Below, one piece after another: positions 36,701 through 44,990 of a stretch of DNA of 64,000 nt (the stretch's first letter is position 1; each line of letters opens with the position of its first letter). Location of the stretch: NCBI GenBank assembly GCA_039030075.1, contig JBCCEW010000001.1, positions 310,001 through 374,000 of the forward strand. Direction: 5' to 3'. Under the pieces are notes generated by a model. The model saw nothing but the letters and a program-made list of their open reading frames with translations. It was not told where the DNA came from and made no database searches. A program made the position numbers and the translations under genes. The DNA comes from Myxococcota bacterium. Lineage in GTDB: Bacteria > Myxococcota_A > UBA9160 > SMWR01.

Positions 36701-37462
36701 GTGAAAAGGAGCAGGGACAAGGATAGAGTCAGTGCCTCGGGAGAAGGAGACGTAAGACCCGCGACAGCCTCCACTGGTACGGGTAGGCCAGCCACTTGGT
36801 CGGAACTTGTCGCACTTCTCTTGGAGCGACCTTTCCGGATGGGCCTGACTCTCCTCGCAGGGCTGACGGTCCTACTTGCACTGATCGGCGCAGCGGTCTA
36901 CGGCGGAGCTAGGCTGGTCATGCTTGGCGACGTCTCAGATGCACTGGACTCTCTCGGCCTGTTCGCTGAACGCGAAGGTGACCTCGAACAGTCGCTTGTG
37001 GATCTGCAGGCCCAACTGAATCAGCTGCAATCTCGTTTGTCTGCCGTCCCGAGTGCACCTGTCATAGATGAAGCACCCCGATACCAAGTTCGAGTCGATC
37101 TAGATCGGATGGATCTGATCGAATGCCCCGAGTTCGTCTGGGACACTGCGTGTGATCTCAACTTCAGCGTCGTAACTTCGCACGGAGAGCTTCCACTGCG
37201 TCCCGAGAAGTACGTTCGGAAAGGCGAAACCGGGTTTGTCCTGGGACTAGGGGATGTGGTGGCGCTAGAACCTAGCGCCCCTTGGTTTCGCTTCAAAGTC
37301 GAGGAGAAGACTCGCTTTCGGCGTAGCTTCTTCGCAGAATCCAAGACTCTATTGGTAGGGGGCACGCGATTCGAAGCACCGGAAAGTCTGGACCTAGTTG
37401 GTACAGAGCTGCGTGTCCGCCTCTACTTTACCGCCAAGGTCACGGAGCTTGGCCCCCGTTGA
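36701..37462 (+). CDS. Single-pass membrane protein with coiled coil
   Basis: The protein is 253 residues with a GTG start at 36701 and no strong ribosome site. A polar, charged N-terminal tail (about 40 residues) precedes one transmembrane helix (about 47-73), a short coiled coil (LEQSLVDLQAQLNQLQSRL, about 95-113) and a C-terminal beta-rich domain with two Cys. The topology suggests a cytoplasmic N-terminus and an outside C-terminus. It lies 117 bp after the trypsin-NUC operon on the same strand; membership in that operon is possible but unproved. Confidence 0.55.
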   Translation: MKRSRDKDRVSASGEGDVRPATASTGTGRPATWSELVALLLERPFRMGLTLLAGLTVLLALIGAAVYGGARLVMLGDVSDALDSLGLFAEREGDLEQSLVDLQAQLNQLQSRLSAVPSAPVIDEAPRYQVRVDLDRMDLIECPEFVWDTACDLNFSVVTSHGELPLRPEKYVRKGETGFVLGLGDVVALEPSAPWFRFKVEEKTRFRRSFFAESKTLLVGGTRFEAPESLDLVGTELRVRLYFTAKVTELGPR

Positions 37463-37713
37463 GGCCGCACCCAACATGGTCGCGCGGAGGTTGCCCGACG
37501 ATGCGGGTCAGCCGTGAGCGTGCGCGCGTATCGATCCATGGTCGCTTGCGGGGGGCGAGATACACTCGGCTTTGTGTGTGCCTCGCTGACAATGCCGACT
37601 AGTGCGACCTTGTTGCCGACATAGCGCTCGCCAACGAGGCTCCGCAGGATGCAAGTGGGGCAAGATCAAGCCATCGAATCCGCGGAGGCTATCCCAGCTC
37701 CTCACCCGCAAAG

Positions 37714-37730
37714 AGGCCCGCGTCGGGCCT
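37714..37730 (-). terminator. Short hairpin at the end of the HNH gene
   Basis: Seven-base arms (37714-37720 and 37724-37730) are exact reverse complements around a three-base loop. On the minus strand the stem overlaps the stop codon of the HNH gene and is followed by CTTTG. A weak intrinsic terminator is likely. Confidence 0.45.
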
Positions 37731-38604
37731 AGCGCCGCATCCGCTCCTCAAAGCGTTTGTGCCATTCCTGCACGAGCTGACGCGCTTTCGCGCTTGTTTG
37801 AGTTAGGTCGATCTCGGCGTAGTCCGCGCGGATGAGATCGACAAGGCGGCGATATGCATCGTCGAAAGCCGATACGGCAGCATCAAACGCATCAATGGCT
37901 GCAGGCCAATCTGCCTTGTCGTTGCCCTCGTGCCGGCGCATGAAGCGATACGTACGGCCGTCCGGTAGCAAGACGAACCAATCACCAAACTTGAGAGTCG
38001 CGTTCCATGCCTCGTGGAACGCCATAACGGCGTTGTCCAAGTTCGGGTCGGATACGTGGAACAGCGTGGACGAGATAAGTCCGTCGGAAGAGTCGTAGTA
38101 GTCCCAGATCCCATCCACGACTCGGCGGGAGCGAAGGGCATCGATGAAGCGATCGATCTCGGCGCAATCGATGCAGTGAAGGAGCTCGCGAAGCTGCTTC
38201 AGATCGCGCGCTCGCTTGGTTGCGTCGGAAACTGTGGAGCCGGTTTGGGTGGCAGATCTGAGGTCTTGGAGTTCGCGTCGAGTTCGGGATTCAGCGTGCT
38301 CCTTCCATTGGCGGATGCGCTCTACGGGGAACAGGGATTCGTCGCGGTCAATCAAGGCGGCGCACGAACTGCAAAGCCATATGCCATTTTCGGCGGCGGC
38401 GCGTTCCTCTGGTGTTAGCGAGGCGTCGTAGCGGGGCCCGCCGGCGGCTGCAGCAGTGATATGGGCTGCGATTCCGACATTCACTGAACGATCGGGAGCG
38501 ATATGTGGTCCGCTTGTGATCCTCAAGCAATCCGGATTCGAGCACCGGTTGGCTACGCGTTTCGCGAGCGTCTCCTTGATCGGCTTGGTGAAGTCGTCTC
38601 TCAT
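37729..38604 (-). CDS. HNH endonuclease with unknown C-terminal domain
   Basis: The protein is 291 residues from the ATG at 38604. The first 100 residues are the HNH module found as the nuclease half of some CBASS effectors (Cap5-type): CSNPDC (Cys21, Cys26), NVGIAAHI (His49), GGPRYD, LTPEER, NGIWLCSSCA (Asn73, Cys78, Cys81). The C-terminal 190 residues are helical and do not look like the SAVED ligand-binding domain, so the trigger differs or is unknown. It stands alone, convergent with the gene ending at 37462. A defence role is inferred from the domain and neighbourhood. Confidence 0.8.
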   Translation of the reverse strand: MRDDFTKPIKETLAKRVANRCSNPDCLRITSGPHIAPDRSVNVGIAAHITAAAAGGPRYDASLTPEERAAAENGIWLCSSCAALIDRDESLFPVERIRQWKEHAESRTRRELQDLRSATQTGSTVSDATKRARDLKQLRELLHCIDCAEIDRFIDALRSRRVVDGIWDYYDSSDGLISSTLFHVSDPNLDNAVMAFHEAWNATLKFGDWFVLLPDGRTYRFMRRHEGNDKADWPAAIDAFDAAVSAFDDAYRRLVDLIRADYAEIDLTQTSAKARQLVQEWHKRFEERMRR

Positions 38605-38904
38605 TTTCACAAGCGTAGCGATCGGGGGGGGGCGCTGCGTCGCAGCTGTCTACCGCGAATAGGGAGTCTTCACCTGTTGCGGCCATTCCCGTCCACAGGG
38701 CTGTTGAGCGCTCTTTCGAGGGCGCAGATGCTCAGATGGACGACGGCGTGTCGGATGCTGAGTGGGGTTCGGGGAGTAACCGCGCGTGTCACTACATCGC
38801 CGCGACGAGGCTCTCAACGGCGGCCGACGCGAGAATCGGACGCCATGCCTCGTGCTGGGGTAGAATGACCACCAACGACACGGGACAACGCTCAGGGTCG
38901 TCCG

Positions 38905-41900
38905 ATGATGCACGTAGCCTGTTGCTCGGTATCCGCGAAGTCTCTTCGGTCCAACTGGATCCGGGGTTCTGGCCAGGGCCTTTTCGTCCTCGCGCTGTCG
39001 GTATGGCTGTTTGGAGTCTCCTCTAGCGCGGCGGCCTACGAGCTGGAGGTGGTCGCGCAGACTGGTGACACGCTCGCCGGGGTTTCGCTCAGCACCTTCG
39101 GACGGGGCGCGTCCGTGAACGACGGCGGTGCCGTGGCGTTCGTGGGCCGAGATGCTGTTGCTGGTCGAGGGACTTTGTTCCTTCTGAAGGACGGCTCGGT
39201 TCTGCGCAGCTTTGATATCGGTTCCCCTTTCCGCGCGGCTGACTTCGTACAAGTAAACGAGCTTGATCAGATTTCTTGGCGGGAATCTTCCGACGATGGC
39301 TTGGTGACCTTCGTGAAGCGCCTTGACACAGCGACGGCGGGGCCTGCTATCGCTACGGGATCCTTCGCGCCCGCTTTTCCGGGGGATTTCGACTTCCTCC
39401 TTGAAGCGACGACGTTGAACAATACAGGCCAAGTTGTTCTGAGCGCTGACGATGGCGCATCCACGGGCCTTGCCACCCCAAACGGTGCAGGCGGGTTTCA
39501 CCTGTCAAGCGGTCTTTCTGGCTTCCCGAATCTGTATCCGCTTGTCGCGGACAACGCGACGACGGTCGCGCGATTCGGCGGAAGTACCAACTCGCCCCTC
39601 TTCCTGTTCACGAGCCCGAACTTCTTCGGCACAGCCTTCTCGATCGCCGCGTCGCCGAACTACCTCGCCGTTGGCGAGAAGCCGGGGATCAGCGACGACG
39701 GCGCACTTCTAGCCTTCATGGGACATGAGAGCTCCCTGGGCGTCGGGATTTTCGCGGCCCAGGGCGAGACGCTCTTTGGAGGGCCGTTCGCTCCGTTTAA
39801 GGTGGCGGGTGATAGTGGCTTCAGCAGCTTTAGTCTTAGTCCGCGCGTCGGCGTCAACCACCGGGTGGACGGGTCGCCCGACAGCTACTCCGTTGTCTAT
39901 CTAGCGACCAGCGACGTGGGGAGCCCTGGGCCGCTCGGGATCTACGCAAGTCGCGTCGATGGCCCGCCGATCGCCGCGCCCAGCATTGGCCCGCCCGTTC
40001 GCATCGTTCAAGTGGGGGATCTCATTCCCGGTCTCGGCACCGTAACGGATCTCGATCTCTACGATCCGGTCAACAACAGCGGCCAGGTCGCCTTTTGGGC
40101 GAACACCACGGGTGGGCAGGCGATAGTCCTAGCGACGCCGCGCTCGATTGACGTTGTTGACCCCGCCTGCAGCGATCAGGGAGTCTGTTTCGGCGCCTTG
40201 TACTCGCAGGTAGGACCTTCGTTCGTGATCGACGAATCCGATCTGGATGCGCTCGCCAATGCCAGCATCGAGCGAGATGGCGCTATCACAGATGGCGTGA
40301 CTCGCCTTCTCCTCCGAGTGGAGAGCGGCGAAGCCGTCGACTTCGCTCTCGAGGATTCGCCTGGATCACCTGCTGGACCGGAGTGGGGAACACTCAGCCA
40401 GCTTGATGGAACGAACGGCGGCAGTGCGTTGACGGCCTTGCCGCGACCGGCGAACGGAAGCTCGTTCGCGTTCGCCGTCTACACTACGCCCGAGGACTTC
40501 CCGGGTCCAGAGCTCAATATCCAGGATGGCAGCAACGTGCGCATTGTCGCTACGACCCCCTCTGGATCCGTCGACTACGCCGAGTTCGTTCGTCTGCTAC
40601 CGCCCCCCGTTGTCCTGGTGCACGGGTTGTGGTCCGGAAAAAAGGCGTGGAAGGACTTCGAGACGTACCTGGAGGTGCGTGGATTTCGCGTGTGCGAGGG
40701 CTGTCGGGTTGACTATGGGCGCCGGTTCCCAGCGGCATCCTTCGATCCGACGCTCCAAGGAGATGACGATCGGTTTGCCGTGGACATGCTGGCATTCGGC
40801 ATTAGTGATGCACTGGAAGCTGTTCGAGCAGAGGGAATCGCGGGCACGCAGGTCGACGTGGTTGGGCATAGCATGGGCGGGCTTGTGGCGCGATCGTTCG
40901 TGGCGACACAGGATCCATTCGTTCCCTACTACACCCTTGCCAACCTCAACGAGGGCTGGATTCACAAGCTCATCACGGTGGGCACTCCGCATCTGGGATC
41001 GCCTCTTGCTGACTACCTCATCGAGAATCGGTGCAACGAGCTCGGCGACATTGTTCTTGATGGAGATCTGATCGTCGCGCCGGTCACGTTTGAGAAGGTT
41101 CTCGCAGCGTTTAACCGTCCTGTCGGGCCCGGCGTCTTCGGTCTGCATACGTCTAGCATCGCCATCGAGCGTCTCGGGGCGACCCCGGTCCCGACTCACG
41201 CGGTCACTGGAGTGGCACCAGTCGACTCAGCCGTGGAATTCGGGCTGAACACGCTTATCGTCCTCTCTCGAGGTCCGCTGACGAACATCGACAACTTGCT
41301 GGACCCTGCGGGCCTGCATGACACCATCGTGCCTCGGGACAGCCAACTCGGAGGGCTGCTGGCCGCAAGCTCAACGATTACGAACGTCGTCCACACGGGT
41401 GAGACGAAATCGCCGGATGTCTTTGACCAAGTCGAGTCGCTTCTCCTAGCGGATGTCAGCTCGCCGTTCTTCAGCACGGTGCCCGCTTTCGTTGGGCCGG
41501 GCAACCCTGACTTCTCGTGCCCACCGGGTCCAAGCGCTGGTTCCGGGACTTCATCAACTGCCACCATCACCCTCACCCCAGTTTCGGGTACCTCCGTTGC
41601 GCCAGGTGCCGAGGTGACAGTTGACTTCGCGATCTCGGGCGGTGTCCCGGTGGAGGGCGCGCTGCTCCTCGGAGGCGACGAGGTCCAATCCGCGTTGGGG
41701 GCGGGACCGTTTAACTTCACTTTCGATACGCCCACTGATCAGGCAGGAGCGCTCGAGGTGGTGGCGCTTGCGTTCGGAGATGGGGGCGAGCAGTACCTGG
41801 CCGGGACGACATTGCAGGTGGCCCCCTCCTCCGCGGTCGCGACGATTTCTTCGACCACTCCTGAGGTCTCCTTCCCGGTTCCAGGACGCCAGTTCCAGCT

Positions 41901-42234
41901 AGGTGTCGATGCAACGCTGACAGATGGCAGCGCCATCGACGTCACGCCCAGTAGCGCGGGAACGGCTTACAGCACGCAAAGCGGAGGGTCTGCGGTGATC
42001 TCGGTAGATGACGAGGGCTTGATTCTCGGCGTGGCCGCTGGCTCCGACGCAGTATTGATTTCCAACGCGACCGCTTCAGTGAGTGTGCCGGTGACTGTTC
42101 CTGAGCCTCACGGACTCGTGATGCTAGGTCCAGGTGCTCTAGTGCTCACGTGTTTGTCTCGCCGACGGAGAGTCGTTCAGGGAGGGCCATCACCGCCGGA
42201 GAGGCGGTCCCTGCGGGGAGTCGGCGCTACTTGA
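38905..42234 (+). CDS. PEP-CTERM exported protein with lipase-like alpha/beta hydrolase
   Basis: The protein has 1109 residues. A Sec signal peptide ends near residue 43 (SSSAAAY). Residues about 45-420 are beta-rich repeats of the type that precede PEP-CTERM anchors (QTGDTLAGV, NNTGQVV, NNSGQVAFWANTTGG). A hydrolase domain (about 560-860) has LVHGLWSGKKAW and the nucleophile elbow VVGHSMGGLVAR with Ser655. Two Ig-like segments follow, then the sorting signal VPEPHGLVML, a hydrophobic helix and RRRR. It should be handled by an exosortase elsewhere. The substrate is unknown; lipid or ester is likely from the family. The stop codon overlaps a TTGACA that may serve the microcin-like locus. Confidence 0.85.
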   Translation: MMHVACCSVSAKSLRSNWIRGSGQGLFVLALSVWLFGVSSSAAAYELEVVAQTGDTLAGVSLSTFGRGASVNDGGAVAFVGRDAVAGRGTLFLLKDGSVLRSFDIGSPFRAADFVQVNELDQISWRESSDDGLVTFVKRLDTATAGPAIATGSFAPAFPGDFDFLLEATTLNNTGQVVLSADDGASTGLATPNGAGGFHLSSGLSGFPNLYPLVADNATTVARFGGSTNSPLFLFTSPNFFGTAFSIAASPNYLAVGEKPGISDDGALLAFMGHESSLGVGIFAAQGETLFGGPFAPFKVAGDSGFSSFSLSPRVGVNHRVDGSPDSYSVVYLATSDVGSPGPLGIYASRVDGPPIAAPSIGPPVRIVQVGDLIPGLGTVTDLDLYDPVNNSGQVAFWANTTGGQAIVLATPRSIDVVDPACSDQGVCFGALYSQVGPSFVIDESDLDALANASIERDGAITDGVTRLLLRVESGEAVDFALEDSPGSPAGPEWGTLSQLDGTNGGSALTALPRPANGSSFAFAVYTTPEDFPGPELNIQDGSNVRIVATTPSGSVDYAEFVRLLPPPVVLVHGLWSGKKAWKDFETYLEVRGFRVCEGCRVDYGRRFPAASFDPTLQGDDDRFAVDMLAFGISDALEAVRAEGIAGTQVDVVGHSMGGLVARSFVATQDPFVPYYTLANLNEGWIHKLITVGTPHLGSPLADYLIENRCNELGDIVLDGDLIVAPVTFEKVLAAFNRPVGPGVFGLHTSSIAIERLGATPVPTHAVTGVAPVDSAVEFGLNTLIVLSRGPLTNIDNLLDPAGLHDTIVPRDSQLGGLLAASSTITNVVHTGETKSPDVFDQVESLLLADVSSPFFSTVPAFVGPGNPDFSCPPGPSAGSGTSSTATITLTPVSGTSVAPGAEVTVDFAISGGVPVEGALLLGGDEVQSALGAGPFNFTFDTPTDQAGALEVVALAFGDGGEQYLAGTTLQVAPSSAVATISSTTPEVSFPVPGRQFQLGVDATLTDGSAIDVTPSSAGTAYSTQSGGSAVISVDDEGLILGVAAGSDAVLISNATASVSVPVTVPEPHGLVMLGPGALVLTCLSRRRRVVQGGPSPPERRSLRGVGAT

Positions 42235-42297
42235 CATCTCCACGGTGGTGTCGACGTTTACATGAGTAACGCATCAACTAGCCAAGGGAGGTGACTC

Positions 42298-42321
42298 GTG
42301 AACGGTCCGGGCAATAACTAA
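42298..42321 (+). CDS. mccA: Seven-codon ORF MNGPGNN, candidate microcin-C-like precursor
   Basis: GTG AAC GGT CCG GGC AAT AAC TAA encodes MNGPGNN. It has a near-perfect Shine-Dalgarno (GGAGGT, 42287-42292) five bases before the start and a Rho-independent hairpin ten bases after the stop. E. coli MccA is also seven residues (MRTGNAN) and its C-terminal Asn is the residue MccB adenylates; this peptide also ends in Asn. A MccB homologue lies 1.6 kb downstream. A second tiny frame just upstream (42262-42294, ten residues ending in Arg) ends inside the Shine-Dalgarno and may couple translation. In known mcc operons mccA is directly followed by mccB, whereas here a membrane-protein gene and an opposing acetyltransferase gene lie between. 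The assignment is inference. Confidence 0.55.
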   Translation: MNGPGNN

Positions 42322-42330
42322 AGGAAAACC

Positions 42331-42368
42331 GCGGGCGGAGGGCATGGCTCTCCGCCCGCTTTCTCTTT
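42331..42368 (+). terminator. Intrinsic terminator/attenuator right after the seven-codon ORF
   Basis: The arms GCGGGCGGAG (42331-42340) and CTCCGCCCGC (42350-42359) are exact reverse complements with a nine-base loop, followed by TTTCTCTTT. In the E. coli mcc operon a similar hairpin between mccA and mccB gives extra short mccA transcripts. Here it starts ten bases after the stop codon, so a ribosome terminating on the mini-ORF would cover its 5' arm. Confidence 0.75.
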
Positions 42369-42408
42369 CGTCATGGAGGACGTTCACATAGGCAAGGAGG
42401 GCAATGGA

Positions 42409-43374
42409 TTGGGCGATCTGATGGCCTGGATCCTCTACGGGGTTTGGCTAGATGGCTTCGAGTTCCTTTCGAACAACGCGGACACCGTCATTGCGCTGGC
42501 TCAGTTCTTCTTGGCGGGAATGATCGGTCTGTTCACCATCTATGCCTACATCTACTCTCGGCGCCGAGACAAACTCCAGTTCTTCCACAACAACTGGAAC
42601 AAGCAACAGGACATCAACCTGCAATGCCTGGTCAACGATGATGTGTTGAAGATCGTTGAGGGCCTGATCTACGGGCCGGATCATGAAGTCGACGTACAGG
42701 AGGCTCGGGCCTTCACATTCGCTTTTCTTCATCTCAACAAGATCCAGAACAACTTCGAAGCGATGTCTCAGCGAGTCATCTCGCGCAGGGAGTACGTCGA
42801 GATGTCGCTTCCAACCCTTCGGCTATTCGCGCGGAGCAAGAATCTCATTTGCTACCTGGTGGAGCAGCGTGGCTACAGCCCTGAGTTCCGAGACTCGGTT
42901 GTTGAGCTGATCGCTGATCTGGATCCTCTGGATCCGCCCCCCTTTATGTCCGAGATACCGGCTCTGCCCCGCGAAGTCTCTGGTGCGGTGCCTGCGATCG
43001 AGCAGGCCTCGGTGGGTGCAGCGGCGGATAGAGATTCAGAGTTGGCGCCAGAACAGGTGTCGTCTCTGGTCGCACGGTTCAACAAGATCGTAATGAAGCG
43101 AGTCAGCCCGCTCGCTAGACCGCTCTTGGCTGCTCCGGTGACGCATTTGGCGAGTGTCGGCTTCTTGCTGAATCCTATTCTGCTTGGAGCGCAGCTCTAT
43201 CGCGCGATCACTACTTCACCGGCTGGACTCTCCCCGGCGATGTTTGGCGGATTCGCGGCGCTGAACCTCTTGACTGCCCTGGCTGCGATTAGGACGCAAG
43301 ATGCTCTCATGTTTCTTTCGTTTGCGCTGAGCTTCGTGATCTCGCTCTCGATCTTCGGGCTCATTGTTGTCTAG
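42409..43374 (+). CDS. Membrane protein of the microcin-like locus
   Basis: The start is set at the TTG at 42409 because AAGGAGG lies eight bases upstream; the ATG at 42373 has no ribosome site and falls just after the terminator. The 321-residue product has one hydrophobic helix near the N-terminus (about 26-50, IALAQFFLAGMIGLF), a helical soluble middle (about 55-235) and about three hydrophobic helices at the C-terminus (about 237-265, 275-295 and 298-320). It does not look like the MFS exporter (MccC) of E. coli. It is the first gene after the terminator, so an export or immunity role in the peptide locus is possible but unproved. Confidence 0.6.
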   Translation: MGDLMAWILYGVWLDGFEFLSNNADTVIALAQFFLAGMIGLFTIYAYIYSRRRDKLQFFHNNWNKQQDINLQCLVNDDVLKIVEGLIYGPDHEVDVQEARAFTFAFLHLNKIQNNFEAMSQRVISRREYVEMSLPTLRLFARSKNLICYLVEQRGYSPEFRDSVVELIADLDPLDPPPFMSEIPALPREVSGAVPAIEQASVGAAADRDSELAPEQVSSLVARFNKIVMKRVSPLARPLLAAPVTHLASVGFLLNPILLGAQLYRAITTSPAGLSPAMFGGFAALNLLTALAAIRTQDALMFLSFALSFVISLSIFGLIVV

Positions 43375-43380
43375 TCGCCC

Positions 43381-43857
43381 TCAGAGTTCGAGTTCATGGA
43401 CTATCTCGAATTCTTGAAATCCGGCTGAGCGGTAGGCCGACCTTGCAAGCTCGTTCCCGGCGTATGCGACCACCTTGACGCTTGTGGCGCCTTCTTCCCG
43501 CGCCCATTCGATAGAGATGTCGATGAGCTGCTTTCCTATGCCCTTCCCTCTGTGGCCCTCGGCGACGCACATCGTGTGGATCTGGGCGAGGCGAACATCG
43601 TTGCGGTGAGTCATCTCTGAATCGGGGATCATTCTCGTGATCACGTAGCCAACAACCTGGCGGGTCTCGTCCTCGTAGACGAATGCCGCATGGTCTTCGA
43701 GCCTCTCGATCGCTCTTCGGAAGTACACGAGTGCTTCGTCTGTGAATGGAAAGGACAGGTTGGAACTGGGGACGTACTGGGCTTCCCATGCAAAAATCTG
43801 GCGATTCAGCTCCTGAATCGAATCTAGATCTACAAGTTGAGCCTCTCGGACAGTCAT
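43381..43857 (-). CDS. GNAT acetyltransferase
   Basis: The 158-residue protein has the GNAT core: strands around VVGYVITRMI, motif A with the acetyl-CoA loop RGKGIGKQLI (about 124-133), and the final ARSAYRSAGFQEFE motif. The substrate is unknown. It is convergent with the membrane-protein gene (six bp apart) and divergent from the MccB gene (98 bp apart), so it may share a promoter region with the latter. A role in protecting against the product, as MccE does, is possible, but the second, coupled GNAT is the stronger candidate. Confidence 0.8.
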   Translation of the reverse strand: MTVREAQLVDLDSIQELNRQIFAWEAQYVPSSNLSFPFTDEALVYFRRAIERLEDHAAFVYEDETRQVVGYVITRMIPDSEMTHRNDVRLAQIHTMCVAEGHRGKGIGKQLIDISIEWAREEGATSVKVVAYAGNELARSAYRSAGFQEFEIVHELEL

Positions 43858-43955
43858 AATTTCGCTCGATTCAAGGTTGTCGTGGCGCCGAGATGGTGCG
43901 TTTGACGCGAATCACACAGACTACTCTACGATGCAACTCAATGGGAGTCCAGACG

Positions 43956-44990
43956 ATGTACGTATTGGCACCGTACTGTGAGGTGCGAAAGGTCGGCGAT
44001 GCGTTTCACGTCGGGTTCGGTTCCGCCCGAACGATCGTCGATGATCCTGCAGAAGTAGACGGGCTGTTTCGAATCTTGGCCCAGTTCCGTACGCCTGCTG
44101 ACCTCGAGGGGTTTCGGGCGGATCTGGTTGGCGAGCGTTCCGTTGAGCTTGTCGATCGCCTTGTTCGGAATCGGGTGCTCGTTCCTTCGAAGGATGTTCC
44201 TGAGTACAACCGGCATCACCGTGAGCAGCTGTACTTCCTGCTCGCTGGCGCTGCTCCGAACGACGTTTCCGGGCGGCTCGCGCGAAGTTCGGTGACGATC
44301 GTGGGTTGCGGGGGAATCGGCTCGCTAATGGCGCTCAAGCTTGCCACGGTCGGTGTGGGAGAGGTTGTCCTGATGGACGACGATCTTGTTGAGCCCCACA
44401 ACCTTTCTCGCCAGTTCTTGTTTCGGGAGGGCGACGTAGGGTTTGCGAAGGTGGGTATTCTCAAGCGCGAGCTAGAGCTGCGGAACTCCAACGTTTCGAT
44501 CGTGGGTGTCCCCGAACGCGCTCGATTTGAACACGATGTCAACATACCCCGCTCGGATGTCCTGATCCTCGCGGCAGACGAGCCAGGCATCATTCCAAAG
44601 GCAAACGCGTACTGCATAGACGCTGATCAGGCGTTCATGCATATCTGCTACATCAATGACATCGCTGCTTGGGGGCCGCTTGTAGTCCCGGGATCCTCGG
44701 GATGTTGGTCGTGCCAAGCCCACATAGGCAGCACGCAGTCCCAGCGCAGCTCTGAGGACCAGGAGGTTCTCGACGACATCAATGGGAGCTACACATGCCC
44801 GGTTATCTCGAGCGTTAGCTCTATCGCTGTGTCGCTGGCCTGCCTGGACGTGCTAAGGCACTTGGGTCGGTTCGGTGAGCCGAAGTCTCTCAACCATAGA
44901 ATCGGACTTTGGACGCACGAACTCCGGTTCGAGTATCAGGACTTCAGCCGGAACCCGGGATGCGTAGACTGCGGACGGATGCCTTCATGA
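43956..44990 (+). CDS. mccB: MccB-type ThiF/E1-like adenylyltransferase
   Basis: The protein is 344 residues from the ATG at 43956 (GGGAG seven bases upstream), against 350 in E. coli MccB. The N-terminal 90 residues form the peptide-clamp/RRE-like winged helix (YVLAPYCEVRKVG, as MDYILGRYVKIARYG in MccB). The E1-like core has GCGGIGS (117-123), DDDLVEPHNLSRQ and AADEPG; zinc Cys pairs are Cys250/Cys253 and Cys336/Cys339. From memory of E. coli MccB, several stretches align closely, for example YINDIAAWGPLVVPG and EPKSLNHRIGLW. MccB adenylates the C-terminal Asn of a heptapeptide, giving a peptidyl-nucleotide that inhibits aspartyl-tRNA synthetase after uptake. The stop overlaps the next gene (ATGA). 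Confidence 0.9.
   Translation: MYVLAPYCEVRKVGDAFHVGFGSARTIVDDPAEVDGLFRILAQFRTPADLEGFRADLVGERSVELVDRLVRNRVLVPSKDVPEYNRHHREQLYFLLAGAAPNDVSGRLARSSVTIVGCGGIGSLMALKLATVGVGEVVLMDDDLVEPHNLSRQFLFREGDVGFAKVGILKRELELRNSNVSIVGVPERARFEHDVNIPRSDVLILAADEPGIIPKANAYCIDADQAFMHICYINDIAAWGPLVVPGSSGCWSCQAHIGSTQSQRSSEDQEVLDDINGSYTCPVISSVSSIAVSLACLDVLRHLGRFGEPKSLNHRIGLWTHELRFEYQDFSRNPGCVDCGRMPS

Noticed and set aside
43858..43955. Short ORFs directly before mccB as precursor candidates (a 16-residue frame at 43931 and a seven-residue frame from a GTG at 43884)
   Set aside because: None ends in Asn and none has a good ribosome site; the 42298 ORF fits much better.
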